From: Gammaproteobacteria bacterium 54_18_T64
GTDB lineage: Bacteria; Pseudomonadota; Gammaproteobacteria; Pseudomonadales; Porticoccaceae
NCBI GenBank assembly: GCA_002162825.1
Contig: MAAU01000056.1
Coordinates: 1-42,855 of the forward strand
Length of the DNA stretch: 42,855 nucleotides
Direction of reading: 5' to 3'
Part shown: piece by piece, positions 1 through 7,757 of the stretch
Layout: every line of letters begins with the position of its first letter
Position numbering within the stretch: the stretch's first letter is position 1
Made by a program: the position numbers and the translations under genes
Notes under the pieces: model-generated
The model's database searches: none
Seen by the model: the letters and a program-made list of their open reading frames with translations, nothing else
Told to the model about the DNA's origin: nothing

Positions 1-216
1 GAGGCCGATCACTTGGCCACAGATTTCGGAACCGGGTGCGAAGGGGCACTCGGGCTGGAATTGATACTTGCCTTCGACCAGTAGGCCGTCGGGGAAGTTG
101 ACGCCGATGCCTTTAATGGCGACTAGAATGTCGTCGGGGCCGGGCACGGGGTCGGTCATATCGCGGTAGTTGAGGTCGTCGACCTCTCCATAGGCTTCGC
201 AAACCAGGGCTTTCAT
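1..216 (-). CDS. NADPH:quinone oxidoreductase-like protein, N-terminal part (cut by window edge)
   Basis: The first 72 codons of a zinc-type alcohol dehydrogenase/quinone oxidoreductase (MDR superfamily) are read on the minus strand from the ATG at 216; the 3' end lies outside the window. The start reads MKALVCEAYGEVDDLNYRDM and includes the GroES-fold stretch GVNFPDGLLVEGKYQ. About 47 of the 72 residues match the next gene upstream (246-1223), so the two are tandem paralogues. A good ribosome binding site (GAGGAAAA) lies a few bases before the ATG. The gap to the upstream gene is only 29 bases, so they are almost certainly cotranscribed. The family reduces quinones or enoyl/enone substrates with NADPH; the actual substrate cannot be told from this fragment. 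Confidence 0.88.
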   Translation of the reverse strand, partial: MKALVCEAYGEVDDLNYRDMTDPVPGPDDILVAIKGIGVNFPDGLLVEGKYQFQPECPFAPGSEICGQVIGL

Positions 217-245
217 TGATTTTCCTCGTTTTGTATTCAGGTAGG

Positions 246-1223
246 CTAGGGCTTGATAACGACCTTGCCTTTTACATTTCTGCCGGTGACATATTGAATG
301 GCTTTGACACCATCGCTGAGGGCGAAGGTCTTGTCGATAACCGGTACCACCTTGCCCTCTTCAAACCAGCGCAGTAGTTCGACCATGTTGGCGGCGTGAT
401 CTTCGGGCTGCTTCTTGGTGAAGGTGCCCCAGAATACGCCGACCACGGAATAGCCCTTCACCAGGGTTAAATTCACCGGCAGGCTGGGAATGCGTCCGGA
501 GGCGAAGCCGACAATCAGCAGGCGACCGTTCCAGGCCATGGCGCGCGAGCACACATCGAAGGCGTCGCCGCCCACGGCGTCGTAGACCACATCGGCACCA
601 CGGCCGTCGGTGAGTTTTTTAATGCTGGTTTTGAGATCTTCGCTGCTGTAGTTAATGCCATCGTCGGCACCCTGGGATTTTGCGAAGGCGATCTTTTCGT
701 CGGTCGAGCAAACGGCGATGACCCTGGCGCCCATGGCCTTGCCGATTTGCACGGCGGCCAGACCGGCACCACCCGCAGCGCCGAGCACGACGAGGGTTTC
801 ACCGGGCTTGAGCTGGCCCCGTTGCTTGAGGGCATGGTGGGAGGTGGAGGTGGCACACAACAAGGCGGCACCCTGCTCAAAGGACATAGAGGGCGTCATT
901 TTGTAAATATCATCGACGGCAACGGCGACCTGTTCGGCGTAGGCGCCGTAGCTGGTGTGCCAGCCAAAAATCTTGTCACCGACGGCAAAGCCTTTAACAC
1001 CTTCGCCAAGGGCGGCGACGGTGCCGGCAAATTCGCCACCGGGCATAAAGGGGGTTTTGGGTTTAGCCTGGTATTTGCCCTCGACCAGTAGGCCGTCGGG
1101 GAAGTTGACACCAATGGCGGCAATATCAATCAGTACCTGGCCGGGGCCGGCTTCGGGCTTTGGCATATCGCGGTAGACCAGATCGTCGACCTTGCCGTAG
1201 TGCTCACAGACGAGTGCTTTCAT
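246..1223 (-). CDS. NADPH:quinone oxidoreductase family protein (MDR superfamily)
   Basis: A complete 325-residue medium-chain dehydrogenase/reductase of the quinone oxidoreductase type. The N-terminal GroES-like domain spans about 1-125. The Rossmann domain follows, with the nucleotide-binding stretch VVLGAAGGAGLAAVQIGKA near 145-165 and the segment GADVVYDAVGGDAF. No structural-zinc cysteine cluster is visible, as expected for the zinc-free QOR branch. Length is typical. It is the fourth gene of a minus-strand operon after a histidine phosphatase, an acyl-CoA dehydrogenase and a kinase, and it is followed by a close paralogue (1-216). The context suggests reduction of an enoyl or keto intermediate of lipid or acyl-CoA breakdown. 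That is inference; the family fold is clear, the substrate is not. Confidence 0.88.
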   Translation of the reverse strand: MKALVCEHYGKVDDLVYRDMPKPEAGPGQVLIDIAAIGVNFPDGLLVEGKYQAKPKTPFMPGGEFAGTVAALGEGVKGFAVGDKIFGWHTSYGAYAEQVAVAVDDIYKMTPSMSFEQGAALLCATSTSHHALKQRGQLKPGETLVVLGAAGGAGLAAVQIGKAMGARVIAVCSTDEKIAFAKSQGADDGINYSSEDLKTSIKKLTDGRGADVVYDAVGGDAFDVCSRAMAWNGRLLIVGFASGRIPSLPVNLTLVKGYSVVGVFWGTFTKKQPEDHAANMVELLRWFEEGKVVPVIDKTFALSDGVKAIQYVTGRNVKGKVVIKP

Positions 1224-1241
1224 AGTGTTCTCTAATGTTTT

Positions 1242-1263
1242 GAGGCCCCTCAGGGAGGGCCTC
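1242..1263 (-). other. Intercistronic hairpin
   Basis: A perfect 7-bp inverted repeat (GAGGCCC / GGGCCTC, 8-base loop) sits between the kinase stop codon and the quinone oxidoreductase start. There is no T-run on the minus strand after it, so it does not look like an intrinsic terminator. It could be an mRNA-processing or stabilising structure. A second, stronger hairpin lies in the previous gap of the same operon (2391-2422). Confidence 0.5.
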
Positions 1264-1294
1264 TACTTTATTGTTGTGGGTTATTACTCTAGGG

Positions 1295-2341
1295 TTAAAT
1301 GCGACCCTGCTCGGCCAGGTATTCCATGGCAATTTCGGCCATTGGGCGCGCCATTTTGCCGTAGGCCAGGGCCTCTTCGTTGGAGGCGGTACCGTCCAGG
1401 TAGCGCTTCATAATGCCCTGCAAGATGGCGGCAAAGCGGAAGAAGCTGAAGGCCAGATAGAAGGTCCAGTTGGGTATTTCGCTGATGCCCATGTGCTTGC
1501 AGTAGGCGGCGACGTACTCTTCTTCACTGGGGATGCCCTGAGCCGCGCGGTCGATGCCGCTGAGGCCGGCGAGATTGCCCAGCGCCGGATCGGCGGGCAT
1601 GCGCAGTTGCATGCACTGGTAGGCGATATCGGAATAGGGGTGGCCGAGGGTGGATAGCTCCCAGTCGAGAATGGACAGTACTTCGGCCTTACCGGGGGCA
1701 AAGATCATGTTGTCGAGGCGGTAGTCGCCGTGAATCAGGCTCACTCGGCCGTCGTCCTCGGGCATATTAGCGGGCAGCCAGGCCATGAGTTTTTCCATGG
1801 CGTCGATGGTTTCGGTTTCGGCACCGCGATATTGCTTGGACCAGCGCTTCAATTGGCGTTCGAAATAGTTGCCGGGCCGACCGAAGCTTTCGAGGTCCGC
1901 TTTGACAATGTCGACGCTGTGCAGGGCGGCCAGCACCTCGTTCATTTTGGCGTACATGGGGCCGCGCAGACCCTTGTCGACCTCGCTGAGCTGGGCGTCC
2001 CAGAAAATATCGCCGTCGATGAAGTCCATGATGTAGAACATGCTGCCGATTATGCTGTCGTCGTCACAGAGCTTGTGCATGGTGGGTACGGGTACACCGC
2101 TGCCCGCCAGTGCCGACATGACGCGGAATTCGCGATCTACGGCATGGGCGGAGGGCAGTAGCTCGCCCGAAGGCTTGCGGCGCAGCACGTATTTTTTGCT
2201 GTCGGTGGTGAGCATGTAGGTGGGGTTCGATTGCCCGCCGGAAAACTTTTCCGCCTCGAGAAGTTTTCCGAAGTCGGCAATGTTGTCCGCTAAATAAGCG
2301 CCCAGTGTGTCCATGGGCAGGCTGTCAGTTGTCGTTGTCAT
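1295..2341 (-). CDS. APH-family phosphotransferase (ACAD10/11- or LvaA-like kinase)
   Basis: A kinase of the aminoglycoside phosphotransferase/choline kinase fold, 348 residues when started at the ATG at 2341 (MTTTTDSLPMDTLG), which is preceded by AAGG. An in-frame TTG further upstream at 2389 would start right at the edge of a hairpin and is unlikely. The N-lobe has GGQSNPTYML and the VLRRKP lysine region. The catalytic loop HGDYRLDNMIF carries the H-x-D-x4-N pattern and is followed by the metal-binding ILDWELSTLGHP. It lies directly downstream of an acyl-CoA dehydrogenase. In mammalian ACAD10/11 the two activities are fused, and in the Pseudomonas putida levulinate pathway they are separate (LvaA, LvaC); there the kinase phosphorylates the 4-hydroxy group of 4-hydroxyacyl-CoA. 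A similar job is inferred here. It is not an antibiotic resistance gene by context. Confidence 0.85.
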   Translation of the reverse strand: MTTTTDSLPMDTLGAYLADNIADFGKLLEAEKFSGGQSNPTYMLTTDSKKYVLRRKPSGELLPSAHAVDREFRVMSALAGSGVPVPTMHKLCDDDSIIGSMFYIMDFIDGDIFWDAQLSEVDKGLRGPMYAKMNEVLAALHSVDIVKADLESFGRPGNYFERQLKRWSKQYRGAETETIDAMEKLMAWLPANMPEDDGRVSLIHGDYRLDNMIFAPGKAEVLSILDWELSTLGHPYSDIAYQCMQLRMPADPALGNLAGLSGIDRAAQGIPSEEEYVAAYCKHMGISEIPNWTFYLAFSFFRFAAILQGIMKRYLDGTASNEEALAYGKMARPMAEIAMEYLAEQGRI

Positions 2342-2390
2342 GTTGGTTTTGACCTTGTAGTCATGGACCTTAAAGAGAATAAATTGCAAG

Positions 2391-2422
2391 CCTTGCGGGA
2401 GGCCGCTGGCCCTCCCGCAAGG
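2391..2422 (-). other. Strong intercistronic hairpin
   Basis: A perfect 12-bp inverted repeat (CCTTGCGGGAGG / CCTCCCGCAAGG, 8-base loop) fills the gap between the acyl-CoA dehydrogenase stop and the kinase start. No T-run follows on the minus strand, so full termination is not expected. It may protect the upstream mRNA end and lower the kinase level relative to the dehydrogenase, or mark an RNA-processing site. Confidence 0.6.
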
Positions 2423-2430
2423 GTGTCAGC

Positions 2431-3645
2431 TTAGCCGTACTGCCTGGCCAGTGAGCGACCCAGCTGCATCATGTGTACCTGGTCGGGGCCATCGGCGAAG
2501 CGGATCTGGCGCGCGTAGTTATAGGCTTCGGCGAGGAAGAAGTCCTCGGTCAAGCCGCCGGCACCGTGTACCTGAATGGCGCGGTCGACAACGCGGGCCG
2601 TCATCGCCGGGGTGACGATTTTAATGGCGGCAATCAGGTCTTTCGCTTCTTTGGCACCCTCGCGATCAATCTTGTCGGCGGCCATCATGGTGAGCAGGCG
2701 GGCCTGTTCGATGTCGCAGAAAGATTGGGCGATATCTTCTCGCACCGACTGGGGCTCGCTGAGTTTTTTGCCAAAGGTGCTGCGCGATTCGACGCGGGCG
2801 CACATTAGTTCCAGTGCGCGCTGGGCACAGCCGATCAGGCGCATACAGTGGTGAATACGGCCTGGGCCGAGGCGACCCTGGGCGATTTCGAAGCCGCGGC
2901 CCTCGCCCAGCAGAATGTTCTCGACCGGCACACGGACATCGTCAAAGCGAATCTCCGCTTCACCCAGGGGTGCGCCGAGATAGCCGAGAGTGGTCAGCGG
3001 GCGCACGATGGTGACGCCGGGGGTGTCTTTCGGCACCAGGATTTGCGACTGCTGAATGTGGCGGTTGGGGTTGTCGGGATCGGTTTTGCCCATCACGATC
3101 ATGATTTTGCAGGCTTCGTGCATGACGCCGGTAATAAACCACTTCTTGCCGTTGATGACGTATTCGTCACCATCGCGGACGATGGAGCAGGCCACATTGG
3201 TGGCGTCGGAGCAGGCAGTGTCGGGCTCGGTCATGGCGAAGGAGGAGCGGATTTCACCCGCGAGCAGCGGGGTTAACCACTTTTCTTTCTGTGCCTGCGT
3301 GCCGTACTTAACGAACACTTCCATATTGCCGGTATCGGGGGCGTTGCAGTTGAAGACCAGCGGTGCCCAGGGCACACGACCCATGATTTCGGCCAGCGGT
3401 GCGTAGTCGACATTGCTGAGGCCGTTTTCGTCGTCGTCATCGTGGGGCGGCAGGAAGAGGTTCCAGAGGCCAACGGCCTTGGCCTTTTTCTTCAGCTCTT
3501 CCATGATCGGCGGTGTCGCCCAGGGGTTGTCCACGGTGTGCATGTACTCTTTGAATTCTGCCTCGACCGGATAGACTTCTTCCTTCATGAACTTCAAGAG
3601 GAGATCTTGCAGTGCCAGGGCCTTGGGGGAGTGTTGAAAGTTCAT
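2431..3645 (-). CDS. Acyl-CoA dehydrogenase, ACAD10/11-like
   Basis: A 404-residue flavin-dependent acyl-CoA dehydrogenase of normal length. The FAD/substrate-binding stretch FAMTEPDTACSDATN and the conserved KKWFITG are present, as is the C-terminal helical domain with RVVDRAIQVHGAGGLTEDFF. Near the C-terminus ADGPDQVH places Asp385 where most family members carry the catalytic Glu; from memory this is the pattern of the ACAD10/11 branch. Together with the kinase encoded next (1295-2341), this suggests the pair that turns 4-hydroxyacyl-CoA into a 3-hydroxy isomer through a phosphorylated intermediate. The start ATG has AGAGG upstream. The gap to the histidine phosphatase gene upstream is 62 bases, so an operon is likely. 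Family is certain; substrate is inferred. Confidence 0.92.
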   Translation of the reverse strand: MNFQHSPKALALQDLLLKFMKEEVYPVEAEFKEYMHTVDNPWATPPIMEELKKKAKAVGLWNLFLPPHDDDDENGLSNVDYAPLAEIMGRVPWAPLVFNCNAPDTGNMEVFVKYGTQAQKEKWLTPLLAGEIRSSFAMTEPDTACSDATNVACSIVRDGDEYVINGKKWFITGVMHEACKIMIVMGKTDPDNPNRHIQQSQILVPKDTPGVTIVRPLTTLGYLGAPLGEAEIRFDDVRVPVENILLGEGRGFEIAQGRLGPGRIHHCMRLIGCAQRALELMCARVESRSTFGKKLSEPQSVREDIAQSFCDIEQARLLTMMAADKIDREGAKEAKDLIAAIKIVTPAMTARVVDRAIQVHGAGGLTEDFFLAEAYNYARQIRFADGPDQVHMMQLGRSLARQYG

Positions 3646-3707
3646 GGGGTATTACCTCTTTTCTAAAGTGTGCGGTGTTAAAGGTGGGTGTTTGAATAGG
3701 GAGTCGT

Positions 3708-4409
3708 TTAAACGATGGTAATACTGTCGTGCCTGTCGCCTTGCTCGAGATGGGGCAGCAGGTTGAAGGCGGCCAGGGAGATACGCTCGGCGTTGTAGTT
3801 AAAGCGGGTGGTGGAGGTGTTGCGAATTTGCATCATCAGCTCGATGGCGGCATCGTCGGACAGGCCCATCACGCTTTTCATCGCCAGTGCCTTGGGGCCA
3901 CCGGAGGAAACCACGAGTACCCGCTCGCCACGGGGGCCTTTGCGGGCGTCGTCGAGAGCGCGGTAGACGCGTTGGTTAAAGTCGCGCCAGGTTTCGGTTT
4001 TGCCGCCCTTACGTTGGTCGTGCTGGGCGATTTCGGCGTCCAGTTCGCCATCGATCCAGGCGCGCATGGTGCCGCGCAGGATACCAAAAAATTGTCGTGC
4101 GGTTTTTGGCACCTCGGCGCTGGGGTCTTCGCGGCGCGCGTACATGCTCATAATGGGGCGGAAGTGAAACTCATTAAAACCGGCGTCTACACTTGATTCA
4201 AGGCTCTGTCCTAGACCCTCTTCAATGCCGGCCAGGGTTTGTTTGTGGCGGCGCATATCGCCGGTAATGATCCGGTCAAAGCCCAGGTTTCGTTTGCGGT
4301 AGTGCTCGCCGAGCCAGACGGCCTGTTGTTGGCCGAGGTCCGATAGCTGGTCGTAAACCTTGGCGCCGAGAGAGGCCTGGCCGTGGCGCACAAAATATAT
4401 TTCGCTCAT
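3708..4409 (-). CDS. Histidine phosphatase family protein (phosphoglycerate mutase-like)
   Basis: A 233-residue protein starting MSEIYFVRHGQASLG. The RHG motif of the histidine phosphatase superfamily is at residues 8-10, so His9 should be the phospho-acceptor. The second conserved histidine region is altered: RVLVVSSGGPKALAM shows SSGG where many members have a SHGG-type motif, so the second catalytic His is not obvious there. No signal peptide is seen, so the protein is probably cytoplasmic. It is first in the minus-strand operon leading to acyl-CoA dehydrogenase, kinase and quinone reductases, and an AAGGG ribosome site precedes the ATG. The substrate is unknown. A role in dephosphorylating an intermediate of that operon is possible but untested. 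Confidence 0.85.
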   Translation of the reverse strand: MSEIYFVRHGQASLGAKVYDQLSDLGQQQAVWLGEHYRKRNLGFDRIITGDMRRHKQTLAGIEEGLGQSLESSVDAGFNEFHFRPIMSMYARREDPSAEVPKTARQFFGILRGTMRAWIDGELDAEIAQHDQRKGGKTETWRDFNQRVYRALDDARKGPRGERVLVVSSGGPKALAMKSVMGLSDDAAIELMMQIRNTSTTRFNYNAERISLAAFNLLPHLEQGDRHDSITIV

Positions 4410-4536
4410 AGAACACCCTTATTTCAGGCGATGCAGAATATATCAGCACTGGTGATTTATAAAACACTATTTCATCGGCCGGCACGGCGCCCGGGCGGTA
4501 GGGCTTTGAGTGAGACTCGGTGCCATCGCTAAAAAG

Positions 4537-4575
4537 ACCAATAACATTGGTTGTTAGATGGTATTAGATTAGAAT
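4537..4575 (+). promoter_or_regulatory. Candidate promoter with overlapping palindromic operator
   Basis: A perfect inverted repeat ACCAAT-aac-ATTGGT (4537-4551) overlaps a -35-like TTGGTT (4547-4552). After a 17-base spacer comes a -10-like TAGAAT (4570-4575), about 40 bases before the TonB-dependent receptor start. The arrangement would let a dimeric regulator block RNA polymerase. This is a visual match only. Confidence 0.4.
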
Positions 4576-4616
4576 GGACGTTCAGTTTCTCCTAATAGAT
4601 CAGCGAGTTATTACCC

Positions 4617-6656
4617 ATGCTGGTGGTGTTACAACGTTCCCCTTTTTTATGTTGCTTGAGTGCCTGGTTCTTGGCCGGGCCTAGCTATGGGGCGGCGGTC
4701 AGCGAAGAGGACGTGCTGGGCGATATTCCGATGGTCAGTATTGCCAGTCGCCTCGACCAGCCTCTCAATCGCGCGCCAGCCAGTGTCACTATTATTGATC
4801 GAGCTCTACTCGATGCCTCGGGTGCCCAGACCTGGGCCGATGTCTTTCGTCTGGTGCCCGGCTTTCAGTCCTACGCGGTCAATGGCAACCGCTTCGGGGT
4901 GTCCTATCACGGTTTTGGTGAGGAATTCCCCAATCGCCTCGAGGTCATGGTCGACGGGCGCTCGGTGTACGAGCCGGTTTTTTCGGCGGTGACCTGGAGT
5001 ACCCTGGGTATTAATTTTGCGGATATCGACCATATTGAAATTGTTCGTGGCTCGAGTACGCCCTCCCAGGGTTCCAACGCCTTGCTCGCAGCCGTCAATA
5101 TTGTCACGCGCGCACCGGTGCAAGATAGCGGCACAGCTATCAGCTATACCAGTGGCTCCCGTTCTACGCGCAATACCACGCTGCGGCATAACGACCGAAT
5201 CGGCGGTATGTTCTACCGCCTCAGCCTCGGCTATCAACACAATGATGGTTTCCCCGCCGTTACGGATGAGGGCCCGCTTGACGATGGGCGTGAGCTCTAT
5301 CAACTGGCCTTTCGCGGTACCTTGACACCCACTTTGTACGACAGTGTCGAAATCAGCTGGGGTTTTGTTGAAAACAAGGAGGGCCTGGGCGATGGCGATC
5401 ATCCCGATGAGTATCTGACCGCCAATTACGACTCGAATTACCAGATGCTGACCTGGCTACGCTCTCAGGCTAATGGTGGAGCGATTCAGCTGCGGGCTTA
5501 TCACAACAGCTTACGGGTGGGTAATAAGGATGACAGGGGCTTGATTTCTCAGGCCTTCGGAGTACCACCCCAGGCGGTACAAGGTATTCTGGGCATCCCC
5601 GATCAGCAACTTACGGTCGGCCTGGGGCGCGTTTATTCCGAGCGCTATGATCTTGAATTGGAACAGCAATTTTCTCCCTGGCTGGGCCTGCGCTCAGTGT
5701 GGGGTTTCGGTGTGCGCGTGGAAGCGGTAGAGAGTGAGCTGTTATTTGGCCACGATGACAACATCCGCGAGGAGTCCTATCGTTTCTTTACTCACCACGA
5801 GTGGGCTCTGGGTAGTGATTGGCTCGTTAATGCGGGGCTGATGCTAGAAGACACCCATGTTGGTAGCTTGAGCTCTCCCAGATTGGCGCTGAACTACGAA
5901 TTTATAACCAATCATACCCTGCGTCTGGGCCTGGGACGCAGTGAACGCGCACCTTCAATTGCGGAGAGTAATCTCGACCGCAGCTTTAAAGTGGGCGGCC
6001 TGGCCTACAATGCGCTGATTCGTTCCGGGCAGGGGCTCGGTGAGGAGAGGGTGGAGCACGCCGAATTGGCTTATATGGCTCGCTTCCCCGTTGCCGGTAT
6101 TGATTTCGACCTGCGTGTTTTCAGGGAGGAGGGTCGCGACGGGCTCGATGCCTATCTGGAAGATATCGCGCTACCCATTCCCTTATTTGATGATCAGATT
6201 AAGGTTTTGGCCAATACCGGCGAATGGGAAACCAGTGGAGTCGAATTGCAGCTCTCCTATCGGCCACTGGTGGGCAGTTTAGTGCGCCTGAACTACACCT
6301 ATCTGGACTTGGAGAGTGATTTTCTTAAATACGCAGAACCGACGGAGGTCCGGAGTGACTTTAATAATTCACGGCCGCGCCACAGTGGCAGTTTATTACT
6401 GGCCCAGCAATTGACGCCGCGTCTTGGCGCCAGTGTGATGAGCTACTACCAAAGTGATGTTGTTTGGCGGGGCGGCAATCCCGTGGATGAGTTTTTGCGC
6501 ATCGATGCCCAGCTCACTTATCAGTTTCTGTTCGCTGGTGCGCCGATCAAGCTACAGGCCATTGCCCAGAATTTGGCTGCTGACTACGCTGAATTCAGCC
6601 GCAATAATGTTTTTGAAACCCGCTTTTATATTAAAGTGGAGGTCGGCTTGCCCTAG
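4617..6656 (+). CDS. TonB-dependent outer membrane receptor
   Basis: A 679-residue outer-membrane receptor. A signal peptide (about 1-25, ending near GPSYGA) precedes a short segment EEDVLGDIPMVSIASRL that probably serves as the TonB-box region. The plug domain follows (APASVTIIDRALL, TWADVFRLVPGF, VEIVRGSSTPSQGSNALLAAVNIVTR), then an all-beta barrel with the receptor-like segment LRLGLGRSERAPS. Length is typical. The chain ends in Pro rather than the usual aromatic C-terminal residue of outer-membrane barrels, a small oddity. The next genes encode a substrate-binding protein and a hybrid histidine kinase, with no transport permease, so the ligand may be sensed as well as imported. The ligand is unknown. 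No N-terminal FecA-type signalling domain is seen, so it is not a classical sigma/anti-sigma transducer. Confidence 0.9.
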   Translation: MLVVLQRSPFLCCLSAWFLAGPSYGAAVSEEDVLGDIPMVSIASRLDQPLNRAPASVTIIDRALLDASGAQTWADVFRLVPGFQSYAVNGNRFGVSYHGFGEEFPNRLEVMVDGRSVYEPVFSAVTWSTLGINFADIDHIEIVRGSSTPSQGSNALLAAVNIVTRAPVQDSGTAISYTSGSRSTRNTTLRHNDRIGGMFYRLSLGYQHNDGFPAVTDEGPLDDGRELYQLAFRGTLTPTLYDSVEISWGFVENKEGLGDGDHPDEYLTANYDSNYQMLTWLRSQANGGAIQLRAYHNSLRVGNKDDRGLISQAFGVPPQAVQGILGIPDQQLTVGLGRVYSERYDLELEQQFSPWLGLRSVWGFGVRVEAVESELLFGHDDNIREESYRFFTHHEWALGSDWLVNAGLMLEDTHVGSLSSPRLALNYEFITNHTLRLGLGRSERAPSIAESNLDRSFKVGGLAYNALIRSGQGLGEERVEHAELAYMARFPVAGIDFDLRVFREEGRDGLDAYLEDIALPIPLFDDQIKVLANTGEWETSGVELQLSYRPLVGSLVRLNYTYLDLESDFLKYAEPTEVRSDFNNSRPRHSGSLLLAQQLTPRLGASVMSYYQSDVVWRGGNPVDEFLRIDAQLTYQFLFAGAPIKLQAIAQNLAADYAEFSRNNVFETRFYIKVEVGLP

Positions 6657-6744
6657 GGCGCTTGGCCGTATGGACGATGGAAATAATGGACCGAAATGGA
6701 TTTCACCGGGGCCGCTGGATAAATAGCCGGCGGCACCGCAATGG

Positions 6745-6757
6745 CTGCATGATGCAG
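6745..6757. other. Short perfect palindrome before the binding-protein gene
   Basis: CTGCAT-g-ATGCAG is a 13-base perfect inverted repeat in the gap between the receptor and the substrate-binding protein. It could be an operator or a small RNA hairpin. Such short repeats also occur by chance, so the function is open. Confidence 0.25.
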
Positions 6758-6773
6758 GTTGTCGATTAAGCGT

Positions 6774-7757
6774 ATGAGACAGGGATGTGGACTGGATTTA
6801 ACCCGTAAGCCAATGAGGCGCTTGTGCCTCGCACTGGTGCTATCGATCGCAACAGCGCTCACTAGCGCGGCAGATGTGCCCGTGTATTTGCTGTTATCCG
6901 GCGAGCGGACCTACTATCAAGAGGTTTCAGCTGTTTTCCAGAAGGTTCTGGCACAGCAGTCCAGGGCGCCGCTGGTGCTTACACCTGGGCTTGAGCAAGC
7001 CCCAACGCTAGTACTACCCGGTAGTACGGTGGTTGCCGTTGGTTCCAAAGCCAGTGAGTTCGCTCTGAGTCACTTCCCCGATGCTGACATCCTCAGTTTA
7101 TTAATGCCTGTGGCCGCCTGGGAGGAATTACTCACTCGCCTGCCTGGGCCAGGACGGCGCGCGGCGGTGGTGATCGATCAGCCGCTGGAGCGGCCGTTGG
7201 CCCTGGCTAAATTACTTGTGCCCGAAGCGCAGCGGGTCGGGGCGGTGTTTGGTCCCGTCTCAGTGGCCAGTAAGCCGCAACTGCTGAGGGCTGTTGAGCG
7301 ATCGGGTATGGAGCTGATTCATGCTAATCTCGATGGTGATGATAATCCGATCGGAGTGTTGAGCCCCCTGGTGCAAAAAACCGATGTCTTTCTTGCGGTG
7401 GCGGATCGCGCCGTATTCAATAAAAGTGTTGCCAAGTGGTTGCTCTATTTGAGCTTTCGTCAAAAGGTGGCAATTATCGGTTTTTCCCGCTCTTACGCCA
7501 AAGCCGGGGCCCTGGCTGCGGTGTATTCCAGCCCGGAAAATATTGGCCGCCACGGGGCCGAGTTGTTAGCGAGCCTGCTGGATTTGAAGGGCGAGGGCTT
7601 GAAGGGCTTGAAGGGGATAAGGGCCTGGCGCACCCACTATCCGCAATATTACACCCTGGAGGTTAACCGGGAGGTGGCTGCAGCCCTGAATATTACCCTG
7701 CCCGGCCCGCAAGCCCTGTATCGGGAGTACCAAGCCGTGCTGGAGTCTTATCAGTGA
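6774..7757 (+). CDS. ABC-type substrate-binding protein (PF04392-like), probable sensor partner
   Basis: About 327 residues. Starts at 6774 or 6813 are both possible and neither has a strong ribosome site. Translation from 6813 gives a compact signal peptide (MRRLCLALVLSIATALTSA), so the mature protein is periplasmic. The body resembles the ABC_sub_bind (PF04392) family, with features such as GSTVVAVGSKASEFAL, VGAVFGPVS and the late motif AAVYSSPENIGRHGAELL. No ABC permease or ATPase gene is nearby. Its stop overlaps the GTG start of the hybrid kinase by 3 bases, so the two are translationally coupled. A likely role is ligand presentation to the kinase rather than transport. This is inferred from context. 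Confidence 0.75.
   Translation: MRQGCGLDLTRKPMRRLCLALVLSIATALTSAADVPVYLLLSGERTYYQEVSAVFQKVLAQQSRAPLVLTPGLEQAPTLVLPGSTVVAVGSKASEFALSHFPDADILSLLMPVAAWEELLTRLPGPGRRAAVVIDQPLERPLALAKLLVPEAQRVGAVFGPVSVASKPQLLRAVERSGMELIHANLDGDDNPIGVLSPLVQKTDVFLAVADRAVFNKSVAKWLLYLSFRQKVAIIGFSRSYAKAGALAAVYSSPENIGRHGAELLASLLDLKGEGLKGLKGIRAWRTHYPQYYTLEVNREVAAALNITLPGPQALYREYQAVLESYQ

Noticed and set aside
655-1091. Plus-strand open frames opposite the quinone oxidoreductase
   Set aside because: They are shadows of the conserved minus-strand gene, with no ribosome sites or recognisable domains.
1295-2341. Aminoglycoside resistance gene
   Set aside because: The APH fold is shared by many kinases; the operon with an acyl-CoA dehydrogenase points to acyl-CoA metabolism.
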